Below, in pieces: positions 28,433 to 38,297 of a stretch of DNA of 64,000 bases. The stretch covers positions 155,989 to 219,988 of the forward strand of contig JAETOE010000001.1 of assembly GCA_021771815.1 (NCBI GenBank), written 5' to 3'. Each line of letters starts with the position of its first letter. Positions within the stretch are counted from its first letter, which is position 1. Both the position numbers and the translations under genes were made by a program. The notes under the pieces are model-generated. The model did no database searches. It saw only the letters and a program-made list of their open reading frames with translations, and was not told the origin of the DNA. Source of the DNA: Roseburia hominis (lineage in GTDB: Bacteria; Bacillota; Clostridia; Lachnospirales; Lachnospiraceae).

Positions 28433-29386
28433 ATGAACAAAAAACCAATGGTGATTCTGACCGGGCCTACCGCAGTCGGGAAAACAGCGCTTTCCATTGC
28501 GCTTGCAAAAAGAATAAACGGCGCCGTCATCTCGGCGGATTCCATGCAGGTGTACCGCCATATGGATATCGGTTCGGCGAAGATCATGCCAAAGGAGATG
28601 CAGGGCGTGAAGCATTATCTGGTGGACGCCTTAGAGCCCGGGGATGAATTTCACGTCGTCCGCTTTGTGGAAATGGCGAAAACGGCGCTCACTGAAATAT
28701 ATGAGGCGGGGAAAATTCCGATCATCGTCGGCGGCACGGGCTTTTATATACAGGCGCTGCTCTACGACGTTGATTTCACCGAACAGGAGTGCGACGAGGC
28801 GTACCGCGCTTCCCTCGCAAAGCTTGCAGAGGAACGGGGTAATCGTTATCTTCATGAAATGTTAAGGGAGATCGACCCCGCATCCGCAGAAGCCATTCAT
28901 GAAAATAACAGAAAACGTGTGATCCGTGCACTGGAATTTTACCACCACACCGGAGAGAAGATTTCGGAACACAATGAAAAGGAACGGGAGAAGAGTTCGC
29001 CGTACAATTTTGCCTATTTTGTCTTAAACGACGCGCGCGAAAAACTGTATCAGCGCATCGACGCCCGTGTGGACGCCATGCTTGGGCAGGGGCTTGTCGC
29101 CGAGGTGACGAGGTTAAAAGAGACGGGCTGCCATGGCGGCATGGTTTCCATGCAGGGACTTGGCTATAAAGAAATCCTGGAGTATCTTGCCGGAGAATCG
29201 ACACTTGACGAAGCAGTTTACATTATCAAACGGGAGACAAGGCATTTCGCGAAGCGGCAGTTGACGTGGTTCCGCAGGGAGCGGGAGGTCATCTGGCTGA
29301 ACAAGCCGGAATATCAGTATGATGAAGAGAAAATTCTTGAAAAAATACTGGCTGTCCTTTCTGAAAAAGAAATTCTGCCCTCGTGA
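28433..29386 (+). CDS. miaA: tRNA dimethylallyltransferase
   Basis: Transfers a dimethylallyl group to A37 of tRNAs reading UNN codons. The P-loop GPTAVGKTALS lies at residues 10-20, then SADSMQVYRHMDIGSAK and VGGTGFYIQALL, all classic for MiaA. 317 residues. ATG 28433 lies just after the mutL stop, with AAAGGA upstream inside mutL. The miaA gene normally follows mutSL in Firmicutes, often with hfq next; hfq is not present here. Confidence 0.96.
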   Translation: MNKKPMVILTGPTAVGKTALSIALAKRINGAVISADSMQVYRHMDIGSAKIMPKEMQGVKHYLVDALEPGDEFHVVRFVEMAKTALTEIYEAGKIPIIVGGTGFYIQALLYDVDFTEQECDEAYRASLAKLAEERGNRYLHEMLREIDPASAEAIHENNRKRVIRALEFYHHTGEKISEHNEKEREKSSPYNFAYFVLNDAREKLYQRIDARVDAMLGQGLVAEVTRLKETGCHGGMVSMQGLGYKEILEYLAGESTLDEAVYIIKRETRHFAKRQLTWFRREREVIWLNKPEYQYDEEKILEKILAVLSEKEILPS

Positions 29387-29442
29387 GAAATATTTGTGGA
29401 GTGCGTTTTAAAATAGCAGTGTGAAACAGAAAAGAGGAAGTC

Positions 29443-30738
29443 ATGAATCAGTTAATGAAGGAACAATACGAAAAGCTTGGAATATCGAAGGAAGTCTATG
29501 CGTTCGGCGAAAAGATCGAAGCGTCGTTAAAAGAACGTTTTGCTGAAATCGACCGTCGGGCGGAATTCAACCAGTTAAAAGTCATCAAGGCAATGCAGGA
29601 TAACCGCGTCTCGGCGGAATGCTTCAACACGACGTCCGGCTACGGTTACAACGATTTAGGAAGAGATAAGTTAGAGGCGGTCTACGCCTCCTGCTTCGGC
29701 GGCGAGGACGCACTTGTACGCCCGCAGATCACCTGCGGCACGCACGCGCTTGCGCTCGCTCTGATGTCCAATCTGCGCCCGGGCGACGAACTGTTGTCCC
29801 CGGTCGGAAAGCCTTACGATACTTTGGAGGAGGTCATCGGCATCCGTCCGTCCAAAGGTTCGCTCGCGGAATACGGCGTGACTTACCGGCAGGTCGATCT
29901 GCTGCCGGACGGCGAATTTGATTACGAGAACATCAAAAAAGCGATCGGAGCACGCACGAAGCTTGTCACGATCCAGCGGTCGAAGGGTTACGCGCCGCGC
30001 AAGACCTTATCGGTAGCGCGTATCGGGGAACTGATTTCTTTTATCAAAGGAATCAAGCCGGACATCATCTGCATGGTGGATAACTGCTACGGTGAATTTG
30101 TGGAGGAGAAGGAACCGCTCGAGGTCGGCGCGGACATGATCGTAGGCTCTCTGATCAAAAATCCAGGCGGAGGACTTGCACCGATCGGCGGGTATATCGT
30201 CGGCAGGAAGGACTGTGTGGAGAACGCGGCGTACCGCCTGACATCTCCGGGACTCGGGAAAGAAGTCGGCGCGTCGCTCGGCATTTTACAGTCGTTCTAT
30301 CAAGGACTGTTCCTCGCGCCGACAGTCACGAGCGGCGCCCTAAAGGGCGCAATCTTTGCGGCGAATATCTATGAGAAGCTCGGTTTTGACGTCGTGCCGG
30401 ATGCGACGGAAAGCCGTCACGACATCATTCAGGCAATTTCGTTTCACAATCCGGATGCACTGATTGCTTTCTGTGAGGGAATTCAGGCGGCTGCGCCCGT
30501 GGACAGCTATGTGACGCCGGAGCCGTGGGCGATGCCGGGATATGACAGCGACGTCATCATGGCGGCGGGAGCGTTCGTGCAGGGCTCGTCCATCGAGCTT
30601 TCGGCGGACGGACCGTTAAAGCCTCCTTATGCCGTCTATTTTCAGGGCGGGCTGACGTGGTATCACGCGAAGCTTGGTATTCTGAAATCTTTACAAAAAC
30701 TTAAGGAACGAAATCTTGTGAATGCAGATTTGTTATGA
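29443..30738 (+). CDS. ynbB: PLP-dependent YnbB-family protein (methionine gamma-lyase-like)
   Basis: A 431-residue type I PLP enzyme of the family formerly called aluminium resistance protein. Conserved features are SAECFNTTSGYGYNDLGRDKLE, the VDNCYGEFVE Asp region and GSLIKNPGGGLAPIGGY, where the Lys should hold PLP. Bacillus ynbB lies in the same place downstream of mutSL-miaA and hflX; hflX is missing here. The true substrate is not established. AAGAGGA precedes the ATG. Confidence 0.88.
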   Translation: MNQLMKEQYEKLGISKEVYAFGEKIEASLKERFAEIDRRAEFNQLKVIKAMQDNRVSAECFNTTSGYGYNDLGRDKLEAVYASCFGGEDALVRPQITCGTHALALALMSNLRPGDELLSPVGKPYDTLEEVIGIRPSKGSLAEYGVTYRQVDLLPDGEFDYENIKKAIGARTKLVTIQRSKGYAPRKTLSVARIGELISFIKGIKPDIICMVDNCYGEFVEEKEPLEVGADMIVGSLIKNPGGGLAPIGGYIVGRKDCVENAAYRLTSPGLGKEVGASLGILQSFYQGLFLAPTVTSGALKGAIFAANIYEKLGFDVVPDATESRHDIIQAISFHNPDALIAFCEGIQAAAPVDSYVTPEPWAMPGYDSDVIMAAGAFVQGSSIELSADGPLKPPYAVYFQGGLTWYHAKLGILKSLQKLKERNLVNADLL

Positions 30739-30744
30739 TAGAAT
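30716..30744 (+). promoter_or_regulatory. Candidate promoter for the radC-mre cluster
   Basis: TTGTGA (30716-30721), 17 bases, TAGAAT (30739-30744), starting inside the last codons of the ynbB gene, about 85 bases before the radC start. A TTGACA at 30773 also exists but lacks a good -10 box. Confidence 0.4.
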
Positions 30745-30828
30745 ATTATGTAAGTTTCTGTTTGCCTTTTGGTTGACATAAATTTGCAACATGTCGTTTC
30801 AAGCTTCCGGGGAGAGAATGGGAGCAAT

Positions 30829-31548
30829 ATGGAACAAAATTATACAACTGTAAAAGAACTGCCGGATTCGGAGAAGCCCTATGAAAAGTTTTTGGAATCC
30901 GGTGTGGAAACCTTAAGCGATGCCGAGCTTCTCGCCGTCATCATACGTTCGGGGACACACGGCAGGCGTTCTGTGGAAGTTGCGCAGGATTTCCTTGGCA
31001 GGAAAGATAAAAGCCTGCTTAATCTATATGCATTGTCCTACGGGGATATGCTTAAGATTCCGGGCATCGGTCCGGTAAAGGCGATCCAATTGAAGTGTGT
31101 CGCGGAACTTTCAAAGCGAATTGCGCAAACGAACTATCAGAACAGACTTAGTCTCAGCAATCCGCGCTCCATTGCGGAGTACTACATGGAGCGCCTGCGG
31201 CACGAGAAGCAGGAGCAGACGATGGCGCTGCTTTTCGATGCGAAGTGCCGCCTTTTAGATGACGTCACACTGACTGTCGGGAGCGCGACTGCCGCCTTCG
31301 TATCGCCGCGTGAGATTTTTCTTGCGGCGCTTTCATGCGGAGCTGTACAGCTTGTGCTGGTACACAATCATCCAAGCGGTGATGCAACGCCCTCCGCCGA
31401 GGACGATATCGCGACGAAAAGAGTGGCAGAATGCGGAAATATTCTGGGAATTCCGCTGGTCGATCACATTATCGTCGGCGACCGCACGTACTACAGCTAC
31501 CGGGAATGCAAAAGAATCATATATAAGGGAGAGAACAATGACGAATAA
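30829..31548 (+). CDS. radC: RadC-family JAB domain protein
   Basis: A 239-residue protein with an N-terminal helix-hairpin-helix part (IPGIGPVKAIQLK at about residue 75) and a C-terminal JAMM metal site HNHPSGDATPSAEDD. Despite the name, a repair role is not proven. ATG 30829 lies after GGAG; the longer frame from 30769 begins in the promoter-like region. The 3' end overlaps mreB by 11 bases, the same order as in Bacillus (radC-mreBCD). Confidence 0.93.
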   Translation: MEQNYTTVKELPDSEKPYEKFLESGVETLSDAELLAVIIRSGTHGRRSVEVAQDFLGRKDKSLLNLYALSYGDMLKIPGIGPVKAIQLKCVAELSKRIAQTNYQNRLSLSNPRSIAEYYMERLRHEKQEQTMALLFDAKCRLLDDVTLTVGSATAAFVSPREIFLAALSCGAVQLVLVHNHPSGDATPSAEDDIATKRVAECGNILGIPLVDHIIVGDRTYYSYRECKRIIYKGENNDE

Positions 31549-32554
31549 CGTGTATGGTATTGACCTTGGTACCTGCAATATGAAGATTTATTGTAAGGCA
31601 TCCAATAAGATTTTGAACGAAAAGAACACTATCGCCCTGGTGAACAAGGACCAGATCTATGCATACGGCGACGATGCATATGCGATGTACGAGAAAGCGC
31701 CGGAGACGATTCAGGTAACATTTCCGGTCGTCGGAGGCGTGATCGCGGATTTCAACAATCTTCAGACGATGCTTCACACTTATCTGGAAACACACGCCAA
31801 AGGAAAACTGCGCGGCGCGGAGTTTATCGTGGCTGTTCCGACCGATATCACGGAAGTGGAGAAAAAAGCATTCTTCGACATGTTCTATAAGAGCAAATTA
31901 AAACCGAAGAGCGTGCTGCTCTGCGAAAAGCCGATTGCAGATGCAGTGGGGCTCGGACTTGACGTCAATGAGCCGACCGGTATTATGATTGTCGATATCG
32001 GTGCAGATACGACGGAGATTTCCGTAATTTCGCTGGGCGGCCTTGTACTAAGCGACTTGCTTCACTCCGGCGGCAATAAGATCGATGAATCGATCATCAC
32101 CTACGTGAAGCGCAAATACAATCTTGTCATCGGACAGAAGACGGCGCAGAGCATGAAAGAGACGCTCGGCTCCGGTATTCCGGGCAAGACAGAGACGATG
32201 GTTGTCGTCGGCAGAGACGTTGTCAGCGGTCTGCCTATCGAGATGGAAATGTCGGGAGCGGTCGTCTACGAGGCGATCAAGGACAATCTCAATACCATCT
32301 GTAATTCCATCAAGATGATCCTGGAGAAGACGCCGCCGGAACTGGCGAAAGATATTATTCATTCCGGTATCTATATTACGGGCGGAAGTTCCCAGATTCA
32401 CGATCTGGATCAGTTGTTTGGCGAGATTACAGGCATTGAGATCAATACCTGCGAGGAGCCGGAAGAATGCGTTGTGCGCGGACTGATAAAGATCGTGTCC
32501 GACGCCAAGTACAAGCATCTGGCGTTCAGTATGAAGAGTAAGATATTGTTATAG
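31538..32554 (+). CDS. mreB: Rod-shape protein MreB (divergent)
   Basis: Actin-like ATPase that steers the elongation machinery. The 338-residue protein has the phosphate-1 loop GIDLGTCNMK, the catalytic-Glu region CEKPIADAVGLG near residue 130, and phosphate-2 VDIGADTTEISVISLGG at 152-168. The usual phosphate-2 GGGT is changed to GADT, and the N-terminal half is less like typical MreB, so this is a divergent member; position before mreC and mreD makes the assignment secure. ATG 31538 follows GGGAGAG and overlaps radC. Confidence 0.88.
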   Translation: MTNNVYGIDLGTCNMKIYCKASNKILNEKNTIALVNKDQIYAYGDDAYAMYEKAPETIQVTFPVVGGVIADFNNLQTMLHTYLETHAKGKLRGAEFIVAVPTDITEVEKKAFFDMFYKSKLKPKSVLLCEKPIADAVGLGLDVNEPTGIMIVDIGADTTEISVISLGGLVLSDLLHSGGNKIDESIITYVKRKYNLVIGQKTAQSMKETLGSGIPGKTETMVVVGRDVVSGLPIEMEMSGAVVYEAIKDNLNTICNSIKMILEKTPPELAKDIIHSGIYITGGSSQIHDLDQLFGEITGIEINTCEEPEECVVRGLIKIVSDAKYKHLAFSMKSKILL

Positions 32555-32562
32555 AGGAAATT

Positions 32563-33420
32563 ATGAAGCGAAAACCCAAATTTGTGTTGCCACCCAAGTA
32601 TATACTGATGATTTTGACCGGCATGTGCATTGTCGGGATGCTGTTAAGTTTTACGCTGAATATTTCGGGCGGACCATTAAATACCGTTGCAGGCTATGTC
32701 TTTATTCCAATGCAGCGCGGTATTAACACAGTTGGCGGATGGATTACCGAAAAGGCAGATAATCTTAAGAATTTAAGCGTGGTCATGGCGGAGAATGAGG
32801 CATTAAAAAAGCAGGTGGACGAGCTTACTGCGGAGCTTAATACGGTGAATCTGGAACAGTACGAGCTCGAGAACTTACGGGAACTTCTGGCGCTTGACCA
32901 GAAATATCCAAGCTATGAAAAGGTCGCCGCAAATGTTATCGGTAAGAACAGTACCAACTGGTTTTCCTATTTTACCATTGACAAGGGGTCGGATGATGGT
33001 ATTGAAGTGGATATGAATGTGATCGCAGGCAGTGGTCTTGTAGGCATCGTTACGGACGTTGGTCCTAATTATGCGAAGGTAACTTCCATCATCAATGATA
33101 CCACCAAGGTGAGCGGTATGGTGACAACGACCTCGGACAATCTGATTGTCAGCGGAAGCCTGCAGAATATGAACGAGAACATGGTCATTGAGTTTTCGAA
33201 TTTAAATGACAGTGACAATGAAGTTGCCGTAGGCGATCCGGTCGTGACCTCCTACATTTCCGATCAATATCAGCAGGGAATCCTGATCGGCTATATCAGC
33301 AGTCTTACGACAGATTCCAACAATCTGACCAAATCCGGGACGATCACCCCTGCCGTTGACTTTGAGCATATTGAAGAGGTTCTTGTTATTTTAAATAAGA
33401 AGCAGACGACGGAGGAGTAG
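32563..33420 (+). CDS. mreC: Rod-shape protein MreC
   Basis: Single-pass membrane protein (span about residues 12-33) with a coiled coil (about 65-105) and an extracellular beta-domain containing NWFSYFTIDKGSDDGI and GIVTDVGPNYAKVTSIIND, typical of MreC. It scaffolds the elongasome and activates PBP2. 285 residues; it begins 8 bases after mreB behind GAGGAAA. Confidence 0.95.
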   Translation: MKRKPKFVLPPKYILMILTGMCIVGMLLSFTLNISGGPLNTVAGYVFIPMQRGINTVGGWITEKADNLKNLSVVMAENEALKKQVDELTAELNTVNLEQYELENLRELLALDQKYPSYEKVAANVIGKNSTNWFSYFTIDKGSDDGIEVDMNVIAGSGLVGIVTDVGPNYAKVTSIINDTTKVSGMVTTTSDNLIVSGSLQNMNENMVIEFSNLNDSDNEVAVGDPVVTSYISDQYQQGILIGYISSLTTDSNNLTKSGTITPAVDFEHIEEVLVILNKKQTTEE

Positions 33421-33433
33421 GTTTGGTGGGTCT

Positions 33434-33952
33434 ATGAGAAGAAAAGTTACGGTATTTATTATAATTGTAATCTGTTATCTGCTTCAGACAACGGTTTTTG
33501 CGGCGCTTTCCTTTGCGTCGATTGCACCGAATCTTATGATTATTCTTGTGTCGGCGTTCGGTTTCATGCGCGGTAAGAAAGAAGGGCTGTATATCGGGTT
33601 TTTCTGCGGTCTGATACTTGATATTTTCGGGGGAAATATCCTCGGATTTTATGCTCTGGTGTATATGTATATCGGGTATTTGAACGGATATTTCCGCAAA
33701 ATGTTCTACCCGGAGGACATCAAGCTGCCGATGCTTTTGATTGCGGGCAGTGATCTGGGCTACAATCTGTTTATTTACTTTTTCTTGTTCCTGTTCCGCA
33801 ACCGCTACGATTTCCGCTACTATTTTCTGAATCTGATGCTGCCGGAACTCGTCTACACTATGGTAATTACCATCTTTTTGTATGTGATTATTCTAAAGAT
33901 CAACCAGCGGCTGGAAGTTATTGAGAAAAGGAGTGCAAGTAAGTTTGTTTGA
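33434..33952 (+). CDS. mreD: Rod-shape protein MreD
   Basis: A 172-residue polytopic membrane protein with five to six hydrophobic segments. FGFMRGKKEGLYIGFFCGLILDIFGG is typical of MreD. It partners MreC in cell elongation. The start follows mreC after 13 bases and the end overlaps the PBP2 gene. Confidence 0.9.
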   Translation: MRRKVTVFIIIVICYLLQTTVFAALSFASIAPNLMIILVSAFGFMRGKKEGLYIGFFCGLILDIFGGNILGFYALVYMYIGYLNGYFRKMFYPEDIKLPMLLIAGSDLGYNLFIYFFLFLFRNRYDFRYYFLNLMLPELVYTMVITIFLYVIILKINQRLEVIEKRSASKFV

Positions 33953-36779
33953 AAATATAAAAGAAATGTTCCGCATGTTCGTAAAATCACGGCTTGCAGT
34001 CGCAACAGTGGTCATGTTGCTGTTGTTTTCGGTGCTTTTATGGAGAGTTTTCAGCCTGCAGGTCGTAAACGGACAGGAATATCAGGATAATTCTATACTG
34101 CGAATCATCAAGGAGCGTACGTTAAACAGTACCCGCGGCAATATCTACGACCGCAACGGGAATCTGCTTGCATACAATGAACTTGCTTATTCCGTCACGA
34201 TTGAGGACAACGGTACTTACAGTTCGACAGATAAGAAAAATGCCGCGCTGAATGCCGAGATTGCTCAGATCATCACTGCGTTGGAGAAGAACGGTGATTC
34301 GATCATCAATGATTTCAAGGTCGATTTGAACGCGGACGGCAGTTATGCGTTCAACGTCACCGGAACCTCCTGGAAACGCTTTATTGCGGATGTCTATGGA
34401 GCGACCTCCTACGACGATCTCGAATATGATAAGAAACTCGGCTATGACACCTCGCAGGCAACGGTAGAACAGGTCATGGAATACCTTACGGATAACTGCT
34501 ATGACATCGGTGAAGAGTATGATGCCGAAATGACTTATAAGATCTGTGTCGTTCGTTTTGCGATGGCGCAAAATGCGTATCAGAAGTATATTGCGACCAC
34601 GATCGCGACCAATGTTTCCGAGGAATCCGTCGCTTACATCGGGGAGCATTCCTCCGAACTGCAGGGTGTGGAAGTTCTTGACGATACCATACGCAAGTAC
34701 AACAACAGTGAATACTTTGCATCCATTTTAGGCTATACCGGCAAGATTTCGTCTGAGGAGTACGCAAAGCTCTCTGAGACAGACGACAGTTACACCTTAA
34801 ACGACGTCGTTGGAAAAGGCGGTATTGAGCAGTATATGGACGCTTATTTAAAAGGCGAGAAGGGTTATGAGAAGCTCTATGTCGATTACATGGGAAAAGC
34901 GATTGAGGTCATCGAACGGGAGGAACCGAAGGCGGGCGCAAATCTCTACCTTTCGCTTGACAGTGAGCTTCAGATTGCCGTCTACAACCTTTTAGAGCAG
35001 GAGATTGCGGGTATTGTTTACTCTAATATTGACAATCCTTCTTCCGATATCCCGATTCCGATTACAGACGTCTATTTTGCACTGATCAACAATAATGTCA
35101 TTGATTTTACCGCGTTTTCGGATGTGAATGCGTCGTCCGCGGAGCAGTCTGTAAGGCGAATCTTTGAGGCGCGGGAGGATACGGTAAAAGGCGAGCTTTC
35201 GGCGCAGCTTAACGGGACCGCCGCCATTAATTTTGCAGATCTGGGCGAGGAGGAACAGGATTATTTCAGCTATATCATCCGCCGGCTCAAGAGAAACGGC
35301 ATTTTGATCGAGAGCAATATCGATACGACGGACGAGGTATACCAGAAGTGGCAGCAAGGGACGACCAGTCCGAAGGACTACTTAAGTCATGCGATTTCCA
35401 GGAACTGGATCGATATTACAAAGTTTACAGTGGAGGAGAAATACTCTGATTCCACGGAGATCTATGACGCGCTCTGTACTTATATCCTGGAAGAAATATT
35501 TTACGAAAAAGATTTTTCCAAGATCATTTATGAATATCTGATCAAGAGCGACGTGATTTCCGGAACGCAGCTCTGCCTGATCCTGTTCGATCAGGGTGTT
35601 CTGCCTTACGATGAGGATGAAATTGCCTCGCTGAACAACGGAAGCGTCACACCCGTGACCTTCCTGAAAGAGAAAATCAGAAATCTGGATATTACTCCCG
35701 CCCAGCTTGCGCTTGATCCCTGCTCCGGTTCCTGCGTCGTCACAGACGTAAAGACAGGAGAACTGCTCGCAATGGTAAGCTATCCGGGCTATGACAGCAA
35801 CCGTCTTGCCAACACGGTCGACGCAGAGTACTTTAACAGTCTGCAGGAGGACAAATCCCTGCCGCAGTACAACTTTGCGACGCAGCAGCAGACGGCGCCG
35901 GGTTCTACATTCAAAATGGTAACTTCATCCGCAGGACTTTCCGAGGGTGTTATTACGCTCGGCGAGCGTATCCGTGACCTTGGAGTTTATGAAAACATCA
36001 GCAATCATCCGCGGTGTTGGATTTTTACCTCATCCGGCGGTACGCACGGAGAGATCAACGTCTCCGAAGCGCTCCGCGATTCCTGTAACTATTATTACTA
36101 TGAAGTAGGTTACAGGCTTAGCACCAATAACTACACAACAAGCTACAGTGATGAGCTTGGTATCTCCAAAATCCAGAAATATGCAGCGCTTTTCGGACTC
36201 GATGAGCGCACCGGAATTGAAATCGAGGAAGCCGAGCCGCATATTGCAGATAAATTTCCTGTCATGGCAGCCATCGGACAGAGTAACAACAACTACACAA
36301 CCGTACAACTTGCCCGCTATGTCACCGCAGTGGCAAACGGCGGCACTGTTTACAAATACACATTGTTGGATCACCTTGAGGATGCGGACGGCAATCTGCT
36401 TGAGACATATGAACCCAATGTGCGCAATACGATTGCCGAATTAAACAGTGAAGAGTGGAATGCCATTCACTACGGAATGCGTATGGTAGTCGAAAATACC
36501 GCTGAATTTGGCGGATTTCCGATCACTGCCGCCGGTAAGACCGGTACGGCACAGGAAAATCCAAAGCGTGCCAATCACGCGCTGTTCGTCGGTTATGCAC
36601 CTTATGAGAATCCAGAGATTTCCATTGCGACACGTATTCCGTATGGATACACTTCCCACAATGCCGCGAAGGTATCGCGCAATGTGTTTGCTTATTATTT
36701 CGGTGTGGAGAATGAAGAGGAGCTGTTAAGCGGCCAGGCAGAGGATGTAGGCTCTTCCTCGAATCAATTTAGTGATTAA
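33945..36779 (+). CDS. mrdA: Penicillin-binding protein 2 (class B transpeptidase)
   Basis: Elongation-specific transpeptidase that cross-links peptidoglycan with RodA. One membrane span at about 17-36, then the PBP dimerisation domain (STRGNIYDRNGNLLAYNE near 60), and the transpeptidase with APGSTFKMV (active Ser), SCNYYYYEVG and KTGTAQ. At about 944 residues it is longer than Bacillus PbpA, with a large acidic segment (about 340-590) between the two domains. The start is probably TTG 33945, 11 bases after AAAAGGAG, overlapping mreD by 8 bases; ATG 33966 is the alternative. Confidence 0.93.
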   Translation: MFENIKEMFRMFVKSRLAVATVVMLLLFSVLLWRVFSLQVVNGQEYQDNSILRIIKERTLNSTRGNIYDRNGNLLAYNELAYSVTIEDNGTYSSTDKKNAALNAEIAQIITALEKNGDSIINDFKVDLNADGSYAFNVTGTSWKRFIADVYGATSYDDLEYDKKLGYDTSQATVEQVMEYLTDNCYDIGEEYDAEMTYKICVVRFAMAQNAYQKYIATTIATNVSEESVAYIGEHSSELQGVEVLDDTIRKYNNSEYFASILGYTGKISSEEYAKLSETDDSYTLNDVVGKGGIEQYMDAYLKGEKGYEKLYVDYMGKAIEVIEREEPKAGANLYLSLDSELQIAVYNLLEQEIAGIVYSNIDNPSSDIPIPITDVYFALINNNVIDFTAFSDVNASSAEQSVRRIFEAREDTVKGELSAQLNGTAAINFADLGEEEQDYFSYIIRRLKRNGILIESNIDTTDEVYQKWQQGTTSPKDYLSHAISRNWIDITKFTVEEKYSDSTEIYDALCTYILEEIFYEKDFSKIIYEYLIKSDVISGTQLCLILFDQGVLPYDEDEIASLNNGSVTPVTFLKEKIRNLDITPAQLALDPCSGSCVVTDVKTGELLAMVSYPGYDSNRLANTVDAEYFNSLQEDKSLPQYNFATQQQTAPGSTFKMVTSSAGLSEGVITLGERIRDLGVYENISNHPRCWIFTSSGGTHGEINVSEALRDSCNYYYYEVGYRLSTNNYTTSYSDELGISKIQKYAALFGLDERTGIEIEEAEPHIADKFPVMAAIGQSNNNYTTVQLARYVTAVANGGTVYKYTLLDHLEDADGNLLETYEPNVRNTIAELNSEEWNAIHYGMRMVVENTAEFGGFPITAAGKTGTAQENPKRANHALFVGYAPYENPEISIATRIPYGYTSHNAAKVSRNVFAYYFGVENEEELLSGQAEDVGSSSNQFSD

Positions 36780-36791
36780 CGGAGGCATTCT

Positions 36792-37463
36792 ATGAGTCAG
36801 TCAGTTATCATAAAAAGCAGCAAGAACGGAATCAATCTGGTACTCGATCCCGAACTGCCGTACACAGATTTATTAGATGAAATCCGAAAGAAATTCAAGG
36901 ATTCCGAGAAGTTCTTCGCCCACGCGTCGTTTGCGCTTTCCTTTGAAGGCAGAGAGCTTAGCGATGCAGAAAAAAATCAGATCGTTGATGCAATCATGTC
37001 TGATACCACGATCAAGATCCTTTGCATCGTGGAGAACGACGAAATACGGGATGCCATTTTACAGCAAAAGATAGAAGAGCAGGAACGGAGCAAAGAAGCT
37101 GCGCCAGGTAAGAAGGCAAAAGGCTGTTTCTATTACGGAAGCCTTGCGCCGGGCGAACATTTAGAGACAGATGAGAGTGTTGTCATCATCGGCGGCGTTC
37201 CGTCGCAGGCGGTTGTAGTGTCAAAAGGCAATATTGTCGTGCTCGGCCCGCTTTTGGGCAGTGCTTTCGCGGGAATGGACGGCAGGATGGACGCATTTAT
37301 CACGGCACTTTCATTTCTCCCGGAACAGTACAATATCGCAGGCGTGTACGGCGCCCCCGTGTTGCAGGAGAAAAGCTCTGTCTTTTCCAAACGTAATAAG
37401 ACCCCGCAGGCGAAACAGGCGTTTCTCTGCGACGGTATTATTAATATAAGACCCGTTTTTTAA
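36792..37463 (+). CDS. minC: Septum-site protein MinC
   Basis: Inhibits FtsZ polymerisation away from mid-cell. 223 residues: an N-terminal domain with basic and acidic helices and a C-terminal beta-helix containing GDESVVIIGGVP-like rungs (ETDESVVIIGGV, GNIVVLGPLLGSAFAG) that bind MinD. ATG follows CGGAGG. It heads minC-minD-minE within the shape cluster. Confidence 0.93.
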   Translation: MSQSVIIKSSKNGINLVLDPELPYTDLLDEIRKKFKDSEKFFAHASFALSFEGRELSDAEKNQIVDAIMSDTTIKILCIVENDEIRDAILQQKIEEQERSKEAAPGKKAKGCFYYGSLAPGEHLETDESVVIIGGVPSQAVVVSKGNIVVLGPLLGSAFAGMDGRMDAFITALSFLPEQYNIAGVYGAPVLQEKSSVFSKRNKTPQAKQAFLCDGIINIRPVF

Positions 37464-37493
37464 AAGGGTCAATAAAAAACAGGAGGTCTTCCA

Positions 37494-38297
37494 ATGGGTG
37501 AAGTCATTACTTTTACCTCAGGAAAAGGCGGCGTTGGCAAGACGACTACAACAGCCAACGTAGGCGTAGGACTTTCACTGTTAGATAAAAAGGTAGTATT
37601 GGTAGATACCGATATTGGCTTGAGAAACCTTGATGTAGTTATGGGACTTGAGAACCGTATTCTCTACAACCTTGTAGATGTGCTGACCGGAAGATGCCGC
37701 GTAAAGCAGGCGCTTATCCGTGACAAGCGCTATCCGAATCTCTGGATCATTCCATCCTCGTGTTCGAAGGATGCCGGAAATGTTCTGGAGGAAAAACAGA
37801 TGAAGCAGCTGCTTGACGATCTGCGAGAGGAGTTCGATTATGTACTGATCGACTGTCCTGCCGGAATAGACGAGGGCTTTCGGCTCGCGACCTTTGACGC
37901 AGACAGCGTCATTGTTGTGACAACACCGCAGATTGCGGCAATTCACGACGCAGACTGCGTGATACAACTTTTAAAGCGGCAGAAAGTGCCGAAGATTTCT
38001 CTGCTCGTCAATTGCTTCCGCAGACAGATGGTAAAGGACGGCAACATGCTTGATATCCCTGATATCTGTGAGTTGTTGGAGTTAGAGCCGCTTGGTGTGA
38101 TCCTTGAGGACGAGGAGGTCATTATCTCACAGAATCACGGCGAGCCTGTCATGGGAAAACACACGCCGTCTGAGGTATGTTATCAGAATATTGCAAGAAG
38201 GCTGACCGGTGAAGAGATAGAGATTCCCGATTACATTCGTCACAAGAGCATTTTCTCCCGAATTTTCTGGAAGAACAGTGCCAGAAAGCTGGTGTGA
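37494..38297 (+). CDS. minD: Septum-site ATPase MinD
   Basis: Membrane-cycling ParA-like ATPase. The deviant Walker A GKGGVGKTTTTANVG is at residues 10-24 and DCPAGIDEGF is typical of MinD. The C-terminus IFSRIFWKNSARKLV is a basic amphipathic membrane-targeting helix. 267 residues; AGGAGG precedes the ATG. The end overlaps the longest possible minE frame. Confidence 0.97.
   Translation: MGEVITFTSGKGGVGKTTTTANVGVGLSLLDKKVVLVDTDIGLRNLDVVMGLENRILYNLVDVLTGRCRVKQALIRDKRYPNLWIIPSSCSKDAGNVLEEKQMKQLLDDLREEFDYVLIDCPAGIDEGFRLATFDADSVIVVTTPQIAAIHDADCVIQLLKRQKVPKISLLVNCFRRQMVKDGNMLDIPDICELLELEPLGVILEDEEVIISQNHGEPVMGKHTPSEVCYQNIARRLTGEEIEIPDYIRHKSIFSRIFWKNSARKLV

Noticed and set aside
30773..30802. TTGACA at 30773 as the radC promoter
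   Set aside because: No acceptable -10 box lies 16 to 18 bases downstream; the promoter at 30716-30744 is better.
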